From contig JBAIAA010000536.1 of the NCBI GenBank assembly GCA_037893245.1, positions 117,001 to 181,000 of the forward strand: DNA of 64,000 bases, given 5' to 3'. The notes below the pieces were generated by a model. That model worked only from the letters and a program-made list of their open reading frames with translations, was not told where the DNA came from and did no database searches. This document shows positions 47,701 through 57,635 of this stretch, one piece after another. A program made the translations under genes and the position numbers. Each line of letters starts with the position of its first letter. Within the stretch, counting starts at the first letter, position 1. The stretch comes from Crossaster papposus (taxonomy: Eukaryota; Echinodermata; Asteroidea; Velatida; Solasteridae).

Positions 47701-50700
47701 AAACAACACCAAACTATTTATTCTTAAAATCAAATTCTTAAAATTGGGATATAAAATCAACTCATAGCTGAAGCAACATTAAGAGATGGAAGCGTGCAGG
47801 CTGATGTTATCGGATTGGTGATAGAAGGGGGCTCCTCCAGGGCCTCTCCACTTACCACCCACCAACAGGTACTTCCTTCCATCCCTGTACGTTGCCGAGA
47901 CTTGTGATGACCACTTCCTCTTTTCATGAAGATCGAGTTTGGTGACGTCCTCGACGCAATAGAAGGGGTCACTTGACAGGGCTTGTCGTTGCTGCTGCAA
48001 GATCTTGATTTCGTCTTGGTATTAATTTAGCTTTATCGGGAGATGTGGCTTCCCGTCAATTTTGAGGCCATCCCGGTGCGCTCTCTTAAGCTTAACGTCT
48101 ACCATGTTGAACTTCTCGCTGATGAGATTTTTGGCTAATAGCAGGCAATCTTCACCCTTTTGCTGGGGGAGACCAATTACCCGCAGGTTATTCCTCCTGG
48201 GAATCTCTCGAGTTTGTTTATCAGTTCGGGTGTTCTGCCATTGCTTTCTCACACTCGGACATACGCATAGCCATCGGATCAAAGTCGTTAACCTTCGATT
48301 CGAGTGCATCGATGCGTTTGTTAGATGCGTTTAAATAGATTGATTTATTGATGTTTGATTCAAGCAGTTAAATGCGATTACGTGACTCCACCTGTCCTTG
48401 TCGTATTTCAATCAGAGCTTCGCGCACAAAGCTTTCGAACTGCTCTATTTTGGTGTCGGAAAGATACGTCGCACTGCCAGGGGTCACAGCCTGAGGTGAT
48501 AGTGTAGGTGGCAAGTCAGTATCACCTATCGGTTGTATTCCTTTCATTGGCATGACTTTACCGGTGTCAATCCTGACTGGTCTCAAAGTAGGAGCTGGCC
48601 GATCGCAATGGAATAAACAAATCCAGAACAGGTGGAGACGGAAATAACCGCCGCCGAGTTGTGGGACCTCTTGCACCCGGCCTGTCAACTTCACCCACTC
48701 ACACGCCATCTTGGTTCAACCAGCTATAGGTATGTACCTCACGCATGTGTCATTATGACGCGCGCGTTCCACCTGATGCTCAATATATAGTGATGTGTGT
48801 TGCAGAGTAATTATGGACTATTAATATATGGACTAGAATTGCGCATGGTTGTGTGAGGCTTCAACAAATGAAAGGGTCATGGACCAAACTTCATAGTAGT
48901 TCAAATTTGACCTGACACCAAAAATGCGTTTAAAACTTGATGGGCCATGTTTTATCGGTCGTTTAAACATACCGACGTGTCGAGCTCTTGACCAATACGA
49001 ATGGTTATTGTCTCAGGCATTTATGAATGAATAATAATGTCAGTGTGTTTTCCTTTACCCAGTCTCTCGGCTTCCTCTCACCTATATACACTTTAGCTGT
49101 GTAGAGATATAGGACAAAGAGATACTCTAATTGTGTTTTTTTACACGGGCTGTCTCTCTTTGAAACTCTTTGCCAAGTAGTTATTTTTCCCCTTCTTATG
49201 ATTTGGCCTCTTTTAAAGGGGGGATACACCATTTGCACATATCGAGAAAACCAATTACTACCAAATTACTAAAACATATCGTAGTTATTTGAAAGTAATT
49301 AATGATTCCAGGCATCCAGCAAAATTATTGCACTAGATATCCTGTAATTATTCTGAAAAATCTTTTGTTTTGCTTTTTTTCAAAATACAACCCCCAAAAT
49401 CCACCCATTCCTGAAAGTTGAAGCAATTACCAATGGTGTATCCTACCGCTAAGAGAAATATCAATTCCTTTTTTCAGTTTTCCTGATTTGTTTTCTTTTT
49501 TCTGTAGCCCTTTGCCTAGAGTGGCTTTTTTTTGCTTGGGGCGATATTACATTTACAAAAATACCAAAATAGTCCCGACGCTCGCATTGTGCCCCCAAAA
49601 TATAGATACAAAGTGTCAACCCTTAAAACAAAGAAACAGGGAGTTACCTCTTTTACAACTGGTTCATCGTTCCAGAGGTGGATCCGGAAGGGATAGTGAT
49701 TTTCAGACGGATCAAAGGGGCTCCCAAACACTCCTGCCTCCATTATTTTGGTGCTGGTTTCGGATGGTTCGCCAACTAAAGCTGCCCCTGTGAAATGCTT
49801 CATCAGGAGTACGACGGTCTGGTCTTTGGTAGACACCAGCATGCCGTCGCCGTCTGCATCAAGAGTCTCCCAGGATTTTGGCGAGCCTCCTTCGTCATTG
49901 CACAACTGTACGTTCAACTTCCACCCGCTCCCCTCCTGGGCAAAGTGTGGGTAAGACAGCACCACGCTGTCCAGAAACTTCAGACCTGTTGGACCGCACT
50001 GGATCATCGGCGACAGGACACAGTCCGACGGACCGACCCCATCAACTGTCGGCGCGTTGGGGTTGACGTAGATGAACACCTGCTGCAGTCGACCTTTGGG
50101 TAGTGCCCTACGGGGGATATACAGGTGGACTTTGTACTCGTTCAAGGACAGGCTCCCACCCCACTGGTCGAAGTAACCGATTGCAATGCACATCAACTGG
50201 AAAGTGTTCTTCCTCAGCGTCTCTTCGCTGCATCCTTTGGCAAATTGGTCGTGTTCCTCGAGGATCCGTTTTAGGAGAGTTGGCAGAGTGGACGAACTGT
50301 CTGTAATACAAATCATGATGCATGTACGTTAAGCCCGGTTCATACTCTGCGCAAAAAGCCAACGCGACCCGGGATTCATGGCGTCAGTCTTCGCGCTGCC
50401 AATTCGCCAACAGTTGAACACATTTCAACACCGGCGAAATTTCCAGCAAATGTTTTATTATGACGTCAAATTCGCAACGCATTCGCGTTTGCATAAATTA
50501 TGAACCACGACCTTTAAAAGTGTATTAAACCACTAAGTAGAATCACTCTGTTAGTGATTTAAGTGGCCTTCTGTTCAAAATTCGCCTCGTACATTGTAAA
50601 CAAGTTGACAATTTTTACTAGACAATCTTGCCTCTAAAATTGGTGACATTGCATTTTAACGTAATACACACTGCATACAGGGTGTCTCTAAAAAAAGTAT

Positions 50701-51959
50701 AACCATTTTCAAATTCATATTATTGCAAAACTACTGAATATTTCAGTGCTGATTTCTGTACATTTCATAAATGCCTTGTTTGTTCAGTCATCCATGACAA
50801 TGACATAATTAACATTATACCATTGGACAGAGAACATTCTACCTTTTTCACAGACATTTTGCTTTTTCTAAAATATTCAGTAGTTTTGCAATACACATTT
50901 TTAAATGGGTATATACTTTTTTTAGAGACACCCTGTAGAACATTCCACCAACATTCGACGCATACCAATCAGCGTATAGGTAAATATTATCCATGGATAT
51001 ACGTACCTGGAGATGATTGTAAATTCACAGATTTCTCCGCTGTGAGAGCAAAGCTGGTTTCCTGAAAACAAGAACGAGGAACTGCAAAATGTGGTGGTTT
51101 TTTTTCATTCTTAAACGTGCACCAAAGAAATTGACTGGAGCGGGGTTTGGACCTGTAACCTCCGAATTGCAGTTACGGTGCTCTACCAACTGAGCTCTCA
51201 AATAGGCAATATATTTGTGTTTATGTGAGAGCTTTATAATGATAAAATGAACAATTGTGCTGTTTTTTTAATCGATACGTCAATTATCAAGCCACAATCG
51301 TTGGAATTATTTACGATAACAACTTTGAGATGAGCTATTTTAGGTACCAACATGCCATATATACCCCCCTTTCAATGCACAGAGGCGGTCCTTTTTGAAA
51401 ATCCGGGGTAGCATTAATTTCAGACTCCATGGAATTCAGACTCATTGGTAGTATTGCGCATGATTAATGAGAGATAATTAGGAGCGTCATCTGTCGCGTG
51501 AGAGGGTTTAACCAATAATACGAAAAAAGTCTGATTTTCATAGGAGTCTGATTTTCATATGACACCAGCCTCTCAAAGGGATTTAAAAACAGTCATCTTG
51601 ACAACATGACTGGTTATAGTAATCAAATAGCTGATACATATTGTACGTAGCCCATGGTGATACGCAATTGCATATCACTTGATAGTGGACTACCAACACC
51701 GTGTTCCAATAACTATCCCAAAAGCCAGTCTTCTGCAGGCAGTAGGCCTATCTGCCCCTGCTGCCATCCAAAAAAGTATTACTTACTTACCCGTAAACAT
51801 AATTGACCATGTAATTTCAAGATGGAAAATATGCTACATAATTATATAGACATCCTATTGTAGCGAGTCTTTGAAACAAACTATTGAATCTAAGACAAGT
51901 TTGCAAAGGAATGCGAATCGTACACTTACCTCAGTCGATGGCCGTAGGCTTCCGCTAAA
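41500..51959 (-). CDS. ZU5-UPA-zinc knot-Death-like-Death protein gene (ten exons)
   Basis: Ten exons with GT-AG junctions and agreeing phases give at least 569 residues. From the first recognised residue: linker 1-69, ZU5 about 70-200, UPA about 215-348, CX2CX8CX2C at 361-376, Death-like helices about 395-460, and Death domain 485-569. ZU5-UPA-Death is the layout of UNC5, UNC5CL and PIDD proteins, where ZU5/UPA fold back on the Death domain and release it for signalling. No transmembrane segment was found, so a cytoplasmic adaptor role (as for UNC5CL/PIDD) is inferred. The extra zinc knot and Death-like module between UPA and Death are unusual. The true start and last exon are not identified. 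A micro-exon array lies upstream in phase 0, and the first listed exon has the array's donor flank. The frame is unbroken. Confidence 0.85.
41946..41989 (-). CDS. Exon: short linker
   Basis: Acceptor ttgctctag, 44 nt, donor gtgagtg. Phase 1 in and phase 0 out; reads E-TLPEGGSISTEMQV. It joins the two Death-type modules. The phases on both sides agree with the neighbours. Confidence 0.75.
42162..42438 (-). CDS. Exon: Death-like module
   Basis: Acceptor attatctttttag, 277 nt, donor gtatatag; phase 0 in and phase 1 out. It reads EKMKYVQIRKMDGDYGG, then ALAELAGVDHNSIKTEDSLK, then IFFARQRAHGCEDGKSIKRL and LDSSPEIA. The LAELAGVDHNSI / SLKIFFARQ / IKRLLDSS spacing resembles helices 2-6 of a Death-fold domain, but the first helix is unclear. 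It could also be a diverged CARD. Confidence 0.75.
42763..42795 (-). CDS. Exon: second half of zinc knot (33 nt)
   Basis: Acceptor gttttgtttccag, DEAREICPSCK, donor gtgaat. Phase 0 at both ends. Carries the second CX2C pair. The donor lacks the usual gtaag but is a valid GT. Confidence 0.7.
43070..43317. mobile_element. MITE in intron
   Basis: Ends ggggccaatttcatgaagct and the reverse of ttccgttaaattgggccc are inverted repeats with mismatches; cttagcataaaaagca-type phrases repeat inside. It is non-coding. Confidence 0.6.
44020..44660. other. GC-rich block inside an intron
   Basis: About 640 bp with markedly higher GC than the flanking AT-rich intron, starting near cataaccctcggcgccggg and ending near ccacaatcggcgtaaatgtg. 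It is rich in ccgtacgg, cggcgccc and aggcc-type words. No open frame of note, no RNA gene fold recognised, no clear inverted ends. It is probably an inserted element of unknown type. Confidence 0.5.
44708..44761 (-). CDS. Exon: first half of zinc knot (54 nt)
   Basis: Acceptor ttacaaaacag, NGSTQQSNKQRLCNICQK, donor gtaagtt. Phase 0 at both ends. With the next exon it forms LCNICQK-DEAREICPSCK, a four-cysteine zinc ribbon or knuckle. The 2-kb intron between holds the GC-rich block and a MITE. Confidence 0.75.
45000..45160. repeat. Degenerate GC-containing repeat
   Basis: Imperfect copies of tccgacacctcataggttcg (ccgacgccccaaaggtccgg, cggcgcctcataattccg, ggtccgacctacgatacgg) run across about 160 bp. 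Likely a mobile-element remnant. Confidence 0.45.
45233..45406 (-). CDS. Exon: UPA domain, second part
   Basis: Acceptor atagaaacag, 174 nt, donor gtacga; phase 0. Reads IIPVERIWELPMDSVTFNLE, then RQNWNEDPYCESFISQ and ending SFRFTIRPPK. The F-LER pattern and closing F-F-I beta strands fit the end of a UPA domain. Without the donor the frame would close 12 codons on. Confidence 0.8.
46123..46254 (-). CDS. Exon: UPA domain, middle part
   Basis: Acceptor tgctgctcag, 132 nt, donor gtagta; phase 0. Reads KVTEMENETGSKRLDVYRYL, then KVGRSGDVQAEIRNIKPDWE and LGKK. It continues the HLWNDEPVVKE of the preceding exon, the conserved opening of UPA. The poly-A stretch before the donor is prone to slippage. 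Confidence 0.8.
46800..48715 (-). mobile_element. LINE remnant with ORF1-like protein, in intron
   Basis: At 48,020-48,240 the minus strand reads RRNNLRVIGLP, then GEDCLLLAKNLISEKF, then VKLKRAHRDG, the signature of the RNA-binding part of L1-type ORF1 proteins. A following frame (47,760-48,000) reads DLHEKRKWSSQV and RDGRKYLLVGGKWRG, its C-terminal part. Near 46,860, LPDFNVDDSDDT resembles an endonuclease strand (GDFNVD). Order and strand agree with one minus-strand LINE, rearranged and with frame breaks, its reverse transcriptase missing. It lies in the intron between the ZU5 and UPA exons. Confidence 0.55.
49217..49449. mobile_element. piggyBac-like MITE, second family, copy 2
   Basis: TTAA at 49,213-49,216, then aggggggatacaccatttgc; right end accaatggtgtatcctacc, where the target repeat has decayed. 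It is an internally deleted relative of 39,335-39,672, sharing gattc-aggcatccagcaaa. Confidence 0.7.
49648..50300 (-). CDS. Exon: ZU5 domain and start of UPA
   Basis: Acceptor tgtattacag, 653 nt, donor gtaact; phase 1 in, phase 0 out. ZU5 landmarks are GGSLSLNEYKVHLYIPRRAL, SPMIQCGPTGLKFLDSVVLS and YPHFAQEGSGWKL, matching the family pattern S-P-x-CGP-x-GL-x-F-x-PV-x-L-x-PH. It ends with PFRIHLWNDEPVVKE, the first strand of UPA. The helical stretch LPTLLKRILEEHDQF before ZU5 is not recognised. Several long plus-strand frames here are shadows. Confidence 0.9.
50678..50935. mobile_element. Tc1/mariner-type MITE
   Basis: Ends cagggtgtctctaaaaaaag and ctttttttagagacaccctg are inverted repeats extending to tata, flanked by TA on both sides (50,676-50,677 and 50,936-50,937). 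258 bp, non-coding; the inner parts (aaaactactgaatatttc / aaatattcagtagttttgca) also pair. Confidence 0.85.
51007..51061 (-). CDS. Exon: N-terminal linker (55 nt)
   Basis: Acceptor ttcttgttttcag, ETSFALTAEKSVNLQSSP plus one base, donor gtacgt. Phase 0 in, phase 1 out, as the ZU5 exon requires. Because it starts in phase 0, any whole-codon micro-exon can be spliced ahead of it. Confidence 0.75.
51130..51210 (-). mobile_element. tRNA-like SINE head
   Basis: The minus strand reads a tRNA-like A box (gagctcagttggtagagca), an anticodon-arm-like stem around actgcaa, and a B-box-like caggtccaaaccc. The anticodon position would be TGC. The acceptor stem does not close well, so it is more likely a SINE head than a functional tRNA. 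Confidence 0.45.
51410..51560. repeat. Array-unit fragment inside the first intron
   Basis: ggtagtattgcgcatgatta, gagataattaggag and cgtgagagggtttaacc match array sequence near 7,385, 56,300, 58,695 and 62,445. It shows that the unit family extends into the gene's own intron. Confidence 0.65.
51930..51959 (-). CDS. Exon: 30-nt micro-exon, FSGSLRPSTE
   Basis: Acceptor tttcttaatacag, ten codons, donor gtaagtgtacgattcg. Phase 0 in and out. The donor-side intron is a diverged copy of the array flank gtaagtgtacattcgattcg, which ties the arrays to this gene. It is the first exon I can place; upstream exons are candidates in the 54-64 kb array. Confidence 0.65.
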
Positions 51960-52261
51960 CTGTATTAAGAAAATTAAACAGTTCACATGTTCAATCGGAA
52001 ACAAATTCAAAAATTGCTTCACGAATCAGAACCACGGTATTCTCATGTAAAGTGGAACGCCGCCAGCGAACATCACAGGATCCATATATTTTGTTCGGTA
52101 TATCGGTCGTTCGGTACCCAGATAGCACAAGTCGTTATATTAACGTTGACAAATGGTTCATATGGTTCATCTGGTTGATATATGGTTTTGGTTTAATAGT
52201 TACGTTAATACATTTGTAATTCGTTGATTTACGTACGTTGTTTTAACGTAGAATTTATGTT

Positions 52262-52950
52262 TCATGTTATCAGCGTCTTATGCATTATGGAGGATTGGTA
52301 AAATACTTAACCTGCTTGACCGGAATTCAACTGAGAAATTAATCCATGCTTTTGTTACTTCAAGACTTGATTATTGCAACAGTTTGCTTTTTGGCTTGCC
52401 CGAGTTTGAATTCAGGAAATTACAGGTGATTAAACATTCAGCTGCACGCCTTGTCACTAGGATGAAAAAAATCTGAGCATATTACTCCAGTGCTGAACAG
52501 TTTACATTGGCTTCCAGTAAATAAGCGTGTGGAATTTAAAATTGCGTGTCTTGTTTACATAATTATGAAAGGAATAGCTCCAGGTTATTTATGTGAATTA
52601 CTAAGTGTTAAACCGAGTACACGCACTCTGCGCTCGACAACCTCTGACGTGGTATGTTTAAAGCAGCCACTTGGCAAAACTAAATACTATGTAGATCGAT
52701 CATTCACAATATATGCCCCTCGTCTGTGGAATAGACTTCCAGCAACAACCCGATCTGCTGATAGTTTTGAAATTGTTAAAGCTAATTTGAAAACTAATCT
52801 TTTTAAGCTGTACTTTTTATCACCTAATTGATAGTTTTAGATTACTTTTTGTTTTTATTATTATTTTGTTATATCTTTGTACAGCGCTTTGGGATGTCTT
52901 TGTGACATGGAAAGCGTGTTTTAAATGATTATGATATCATTATTATTTAC
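52262..52950 (+). mobile_element. 5'-truncated L2/CR1-like LINE
   Basis: It reads the C-terminal end of a non-LTR reverse transcriptase: EKLIHAFVTSRLDYCNSLLF, LQVIKHSAARLVTRMKK, a frameshift near 52,472, then LNSLHWLPVNKRVEFKIACL and SFTIYAPRLWNRLPATTRSA. The 3' tail gtacagcgctttgggatgtc ending in attattattt is typical of L2/CR1. Only about the last 190 residues are present, as expected from 5' truncation. It inserted on the strand opposite to the ZU5 gene, upstream of its first recognised exon. Confidence 0.85.
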
Positions 52951-54080
52951 TGTGTACTTAGAAGTTAATTTATAAACGTTGATCGAACGTTGCTGTTAGT
53001 ACCAACGATTAATTTCCCGTCATGCTAGTTTCAAAGTTATAAACGCGTTTCAATTCGGTAATAGTTGGGGGAGGTTAGTGAGGTTGGTTAAACCAAGGTT
53101 TAATAAAGAACGTTAAAGCGTTTGCACTATAAACGTTAATACTAATAGTTTATTTCAGCGACCCACTGCGGGTTATTTGTCGACTATATAAATGTGAACT
53201 GCTACAATATATTTGTGACATTTTCAGTATAACCATGCCAACGGTGGTCCAATATATTAAAGAGTGAAATAACTTCATTTTGTAAACTATGATATTGGTT
53301 ATTTAACATGTAAGTAATAATTGGGTTATCGCTAATGTACCTATTTTGTTTTCAAAATTTCCGTGTTGGTTATTTTCCGATTTATCATCGTTTAAAAAAC
53401 GTTACACTGAAAGGTTACAATAACGTTGTTGTCACGTTATCCTGTTACCTTGTCAACGTTGATGCAACATAATATTAATGAGCAAACTTAAACTACAACG
53501 TTGACGTTTAACGTTAAAGTAATAATGCGCTAAACGTTTATGTAACGTTGCTTCTACGTTTGCGTGCTACGGAGGAACCACCAATCTACTGACTTTGGAT
53601 CCTTTTGCTGAACAAACATTGATTTATAGTTAACGACCATTCAACCAACCTTGCTTACATTCTATAAACGATGCTACATGTATATAACATTGTTCGTAGA
53701 ACCCCCAACAATCTCGCTATTACCTACTAATAACGATGTGTTTACGTTGCAGTTAACCATCATTCAACCGACCTCCGTTTACATTCAGCAAACTACGTGT
53801 TTACGTTACTCAGGTAACACCTTAACCACCATTCAACCAACCGTTCAACAATAATCTCCCTAACAAACTGTAAACAATGATTTATACAACCGCTGTTCAA
53901 CTAACCTCGTTAACCTACTAAAAACGATGCCTTAACCTTTTCAGTTAACTACTATTTAATTGATCATCATTACATTTAGCAAACTATGCTTTATCGTAAT
54001 ACAATTAACTATAATTCAACCAACCTTGCTAACTTGTTAAAGTGAACCACCGTTCAATCAGCCTCGCCAACCTCCAGACA
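52951..54080. repeat. AACGTT-rich degenerate repeat region
   Basis: The left part has many aacgtt and acgttg words on one strand. The right part (about 53,620-54,070) has about four to five diverged tandem copies of roughly 110 bp built on ttaaccaccattcaaccaac and aaacgatg. Similar aacgttg words occur before the LINE at 52,130-52,260, so the LINE may have inserted into this element. No genes. Confidence 0.55.
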
Positions 54081-54144
54081 AAGCAACATTCTATTGCATT
54101 CGGAAATTATGTAAATGCCATTAATAATGACGGCATAAACTTAC

Positions 54145-54162
54145 CTTTGCTGATGAATACCC
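54145..54162 (-). other. Putative 18-nt micro-exon, reads GYSSAK
   Basis: Acceptor ctttatttccttgcag, 18 nt, donor gtaagtttatg. Phase 0 open, Gly-Tyr-Ser-Ser-Ala-Lys. It is the array member nearest to the gene body and has the second flank type. Confidence 0.55.
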
Positions 54163-55966
54163 CTGCAAGGAAATAAAGGAGATGTAAACATTACAATTGT
54201 GAGAAAACATCTTGGACAAGAATATACATTGTTTTTATCTGACAACCAAAACAGATACAAAGTTAAAAGCAAACTGGGGATTATTTTGAAATAAACAACA
54301 ACAGACTTGCGCTGATTTATATTTGCGACAAAACATACAGATTACATGAAACAAGGGGTGTGGGAAAAGTGGTATATTCAGATATTTTTGTTGAAAGAAA
54401 TATCTTATTTCTGACTATAGGTAAATCTCTTTTCGTTTTTAAAGTCATGTTTTCTTCCTTCAGTATGCAAGTGTGTGACATTTTAATTTTAAAATGTGTA
54501 CACTGGCGGGAGGTGAAATGTAACTGTACTATGACATTTACATGCTTAAACCTTATTTTTAACATTGGCATTTTAAGGTTTAATTTTAAAGCCAGTTTTA
54601 ACGTTCACATAATGAGATTTTTCACCGAAATGAAATGTCTTGACATGGTTTACTGAGATACATGGGCAGTTGCACACTCCAAAGAAATTCAACTGAAACC
54701 CTATCTTTGAGAAACGTTTCATGTTTGGTTCGATTAGAGATTTGTTTAAAGTGGAGTTCGGTCAAAAGAAATATTCCAGCCCTAGCCTTTAATTCAACAG
54801 TGTAAGAGTTTTATAGCGAGCCAACATAAACATGTCCAGGCAGATCAAGAGAAGCTTTCTGAATGTTTACTTTGCTTTGAGCACAATATCTCCATGGCGC
54901 CCGATGCCAAACATAACAGTTAAAACTATAAACCATACTTTAGTACGTTGGGAAAGTAGAGGAGTTGTTATAATTACTTCATTATGTATGAAATAAAACA
55001 AGATGAGGAAATATGTTTAGATCCTAAACTCCTCATCGGAGTCGTTGTGTAAACAGTCATTCGTTGAACGACATTCGTTGGACGTTGGTGGTATTATCGT
55101 GTATATTTGTGTTATCATATTAGATAGTTGGTTGGTTCTATATTAATTTAATACCTGTATGCAGAATGAACTTTGTAAATATCTATTTCTGGCTCGGGAT
55201 GTTAACTTCTTTACTTTTTAAAGTTATAGTTTCTCCCCTTTGCCTACAATTGGGTGATTTAAGAATGCTTCGGTTACAACTTTAAAGCAGGTTGACAGTG
55301 AAATAATTACCATTCGTTTTAATGAATTCTATAATCGTTCTACAAGACAGGATCCAAGGGGTGTACTTGGCATCTTAAAAAGGCACCCAGAGGCTCCTAT
55401 CATGTATTGACGATTTTATATCGTAGCAACTATGCCATTTCCTGACAGGGAACATTTCTTCTGAATTTTGAAATTATGTAAATATCATAATTATAGACAG
55501 TATATCGACCAGATGGGGCGAAACCGTGAAATAAACGTGAAACAAGGGGCGTAAACGAGGGGTGGGAGAAGTAGCCTCGGATATTTGTATTGAAAAAAAA
55601 TGTGACTGAACTTGCTGAAATATCAAATTTCTGGCTATAGGTAAATTACTTATCTTTTTCAAAGTCATGTTTCCTTCCTTTTGATTGCATGTGTGTGATT
55701 TGTGAATTAAAAATATGTGTCTATTGGCTGGAGATGAAATGCAATTGTTCTCTATATTATTATGGTATCTACAAGTATACTTCTTAGAAGGTTAAAACAA
55801 CAAGTAGTAACCTATACAAAAACGACAGTTTTGCACCGAGTCATATCAAGATAATCTCGATCATTTTGACCCAGCGACATTAGTTGGATGTTGGTAGCAT
55901 TTTCAGTCAGTCTGTGTTTGCTTTAAACCTCAGTAAAATAATCAACAAGAAGGAAATGAGCAATAA

Positions 55967-56235
55967 ATGACAACGCAGAAGAAAATATTATGTAGGTCCA
56001 CTGTATTACAATGTATATTGGGGAGATCACAATTAAATAAATACGTATACGTAATTATCCGCGTAATACATAAGTTCATCCGATTTGATAAGCCCGATGT
56101 TCTTCGACTGTTCTCATCATTAGGACTTCCGAACAGGATTACGTTCCCAAACGATACAGTGGTTGGAGTTGAGGGGATTTGCACTGTACTGAGACGACTT
56201 GCATACACTAATCGCCTGGAGGACATTTGACCAAA
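55967..56235 (+). mobile_element. PIF/Harbinger transposase fragment, right copy
   Basis: An 87-codon frame includes IRVIHKFIRFDKPDVLRLFS, LPNRITFPNDTVVGVEGIC and TVLRRLAYTNRLEDI before a stop. This matches the N-terminal region of metazoan PIF/Harbinger transposases (F-x-K-x-DI-x-RL, then G-x-EALC-x-x-LRRLAYP-x-R). No DDE catalytic part, no Myb-like partner and no terminal repeats were seen. It is duplicated together with the array unit. Confidence 0.65.
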
Positions 56236-57614
56236 ATGTCGACGTCTGGTTTTAATATGGCATGAATTTCAGACTTTATAAAATACGGACTTATTGGTAT
56301 AGTATTGCGCATGACTAAGTGAAGATAATTAGGAGAATGACCGGTCACGTGAAAGGGTTTAACCTGATATTCATATCACACTGGCATCATGAACTCTCAC
56401 GAGAGATAACAAAGTGGTTTAACTCCTTTTTGATGACCATAATGGAACAGGTTGTCTAATCTAAACCAACCCTGGCCAAACCATGAGAAATTGACTCTTT
56501 ATGACAAATCTGACTAAGATTAATGAACTACGTAGGTATGTATGCGGAAAAATGAAAAGCGATCGATACTGACGAACAATAGCGCTAAACCACAAAGTAT
56601 ATCTAATCTAGTACAAGGCATCATAAATCAGTGTATTTATACAATAACAAAACCTGATGATTTTATACTATTGTTGGTATTCCAAGACAATCGTCTTAAA
56701 ATGTTGTCAACATTTGAGTTAAACTTGATTTTAAACACATGCAATCACACACATGCGCTTAAGATGAAAAACTGAGAACGTTTCTTTTTTGTTGGAAAAC
56801 TGATAGTATGCTTACGTATACACGCACATGCATACGTTGTAAAATCTCAACCTCTCTAATGACAGCATAACCTTACAAACCCACTGCTTGATGACATTTT
56901 GTTTGGTTCGGCTTACATTTGTTTTCGGTAAAATGAGGTAAGACTAAATTTTAAGTGGAGTTTCGTCAAAGGAAATCTTGCATTTCAGCGAACTAACGTT
57001 TCCTGGCAGAGAATATGCTTCCACAATTTACAACTACACCCTAAAAACAGATTGGTTGGAAATAACTAAATGATTAGTGGATATGTGTCCTACCAATATA
57101 TTGGTTAATTGTAACCTAAATATTTGTTATTCTGACTAATATGTTTGTTAAAATGACCAATATCATTGCGGGGGTTGCAACGTGGCACAAAGTCGTTTAA
57201 AACAATAAAGATCGTTTTGCCACTCCTCAGACACTTTTTCCCGGTAAATATGTTTCGGTTGACAGTGAAGTAATTACCATTTGTTTGTATGCATTTTATT
57301 AATCGTTTTACAAGACAGGGTCCATGAGTGTATTTGACATTTCGGAAAAATTGATTAACACTGTAGTTTAAAGTGGAGTTTGGTCTTGCACGACATCAAG
57401 TCAGAAGATATAATATTGCAGCCCTGCAATATTGACTTCAACACTGTATATAAGAGTTTATTTGGAACCAATGATTTTCAGGCAGAGTTAAACTAACGAA
57501 GAAAAATCGCATATACACTGATGACAGTATATCAACAAGATATGGCAAAACCGTGAAATAAACTTATATGAACTCCGAAGTTAAACAGTGAAGCAAATCG
57601 AATAATACACTTAC

Positions 57615-57635
57615 CGATTCCGAAACGATTCTGGG
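57615..57635 (-). other. Putative 21-nt micro-exon, reads PRIVSES
   Basis: Acceptor ttgtttctttacag, 21 nt, donor gtaagtgtat. Phase 0 open, Pro-Arg-Ile-Val-Ser-Glu-Ser. Strong splice signals of the first flank type. Confidence 0.55.

Noticed and set aside
51130-51210. Functional tRNA-Ala(TGC) gene on the minus strand
   Set aside because: A and B boxes are present, but the acceptor stem does not close and the B box deviates; more like a SINE head.
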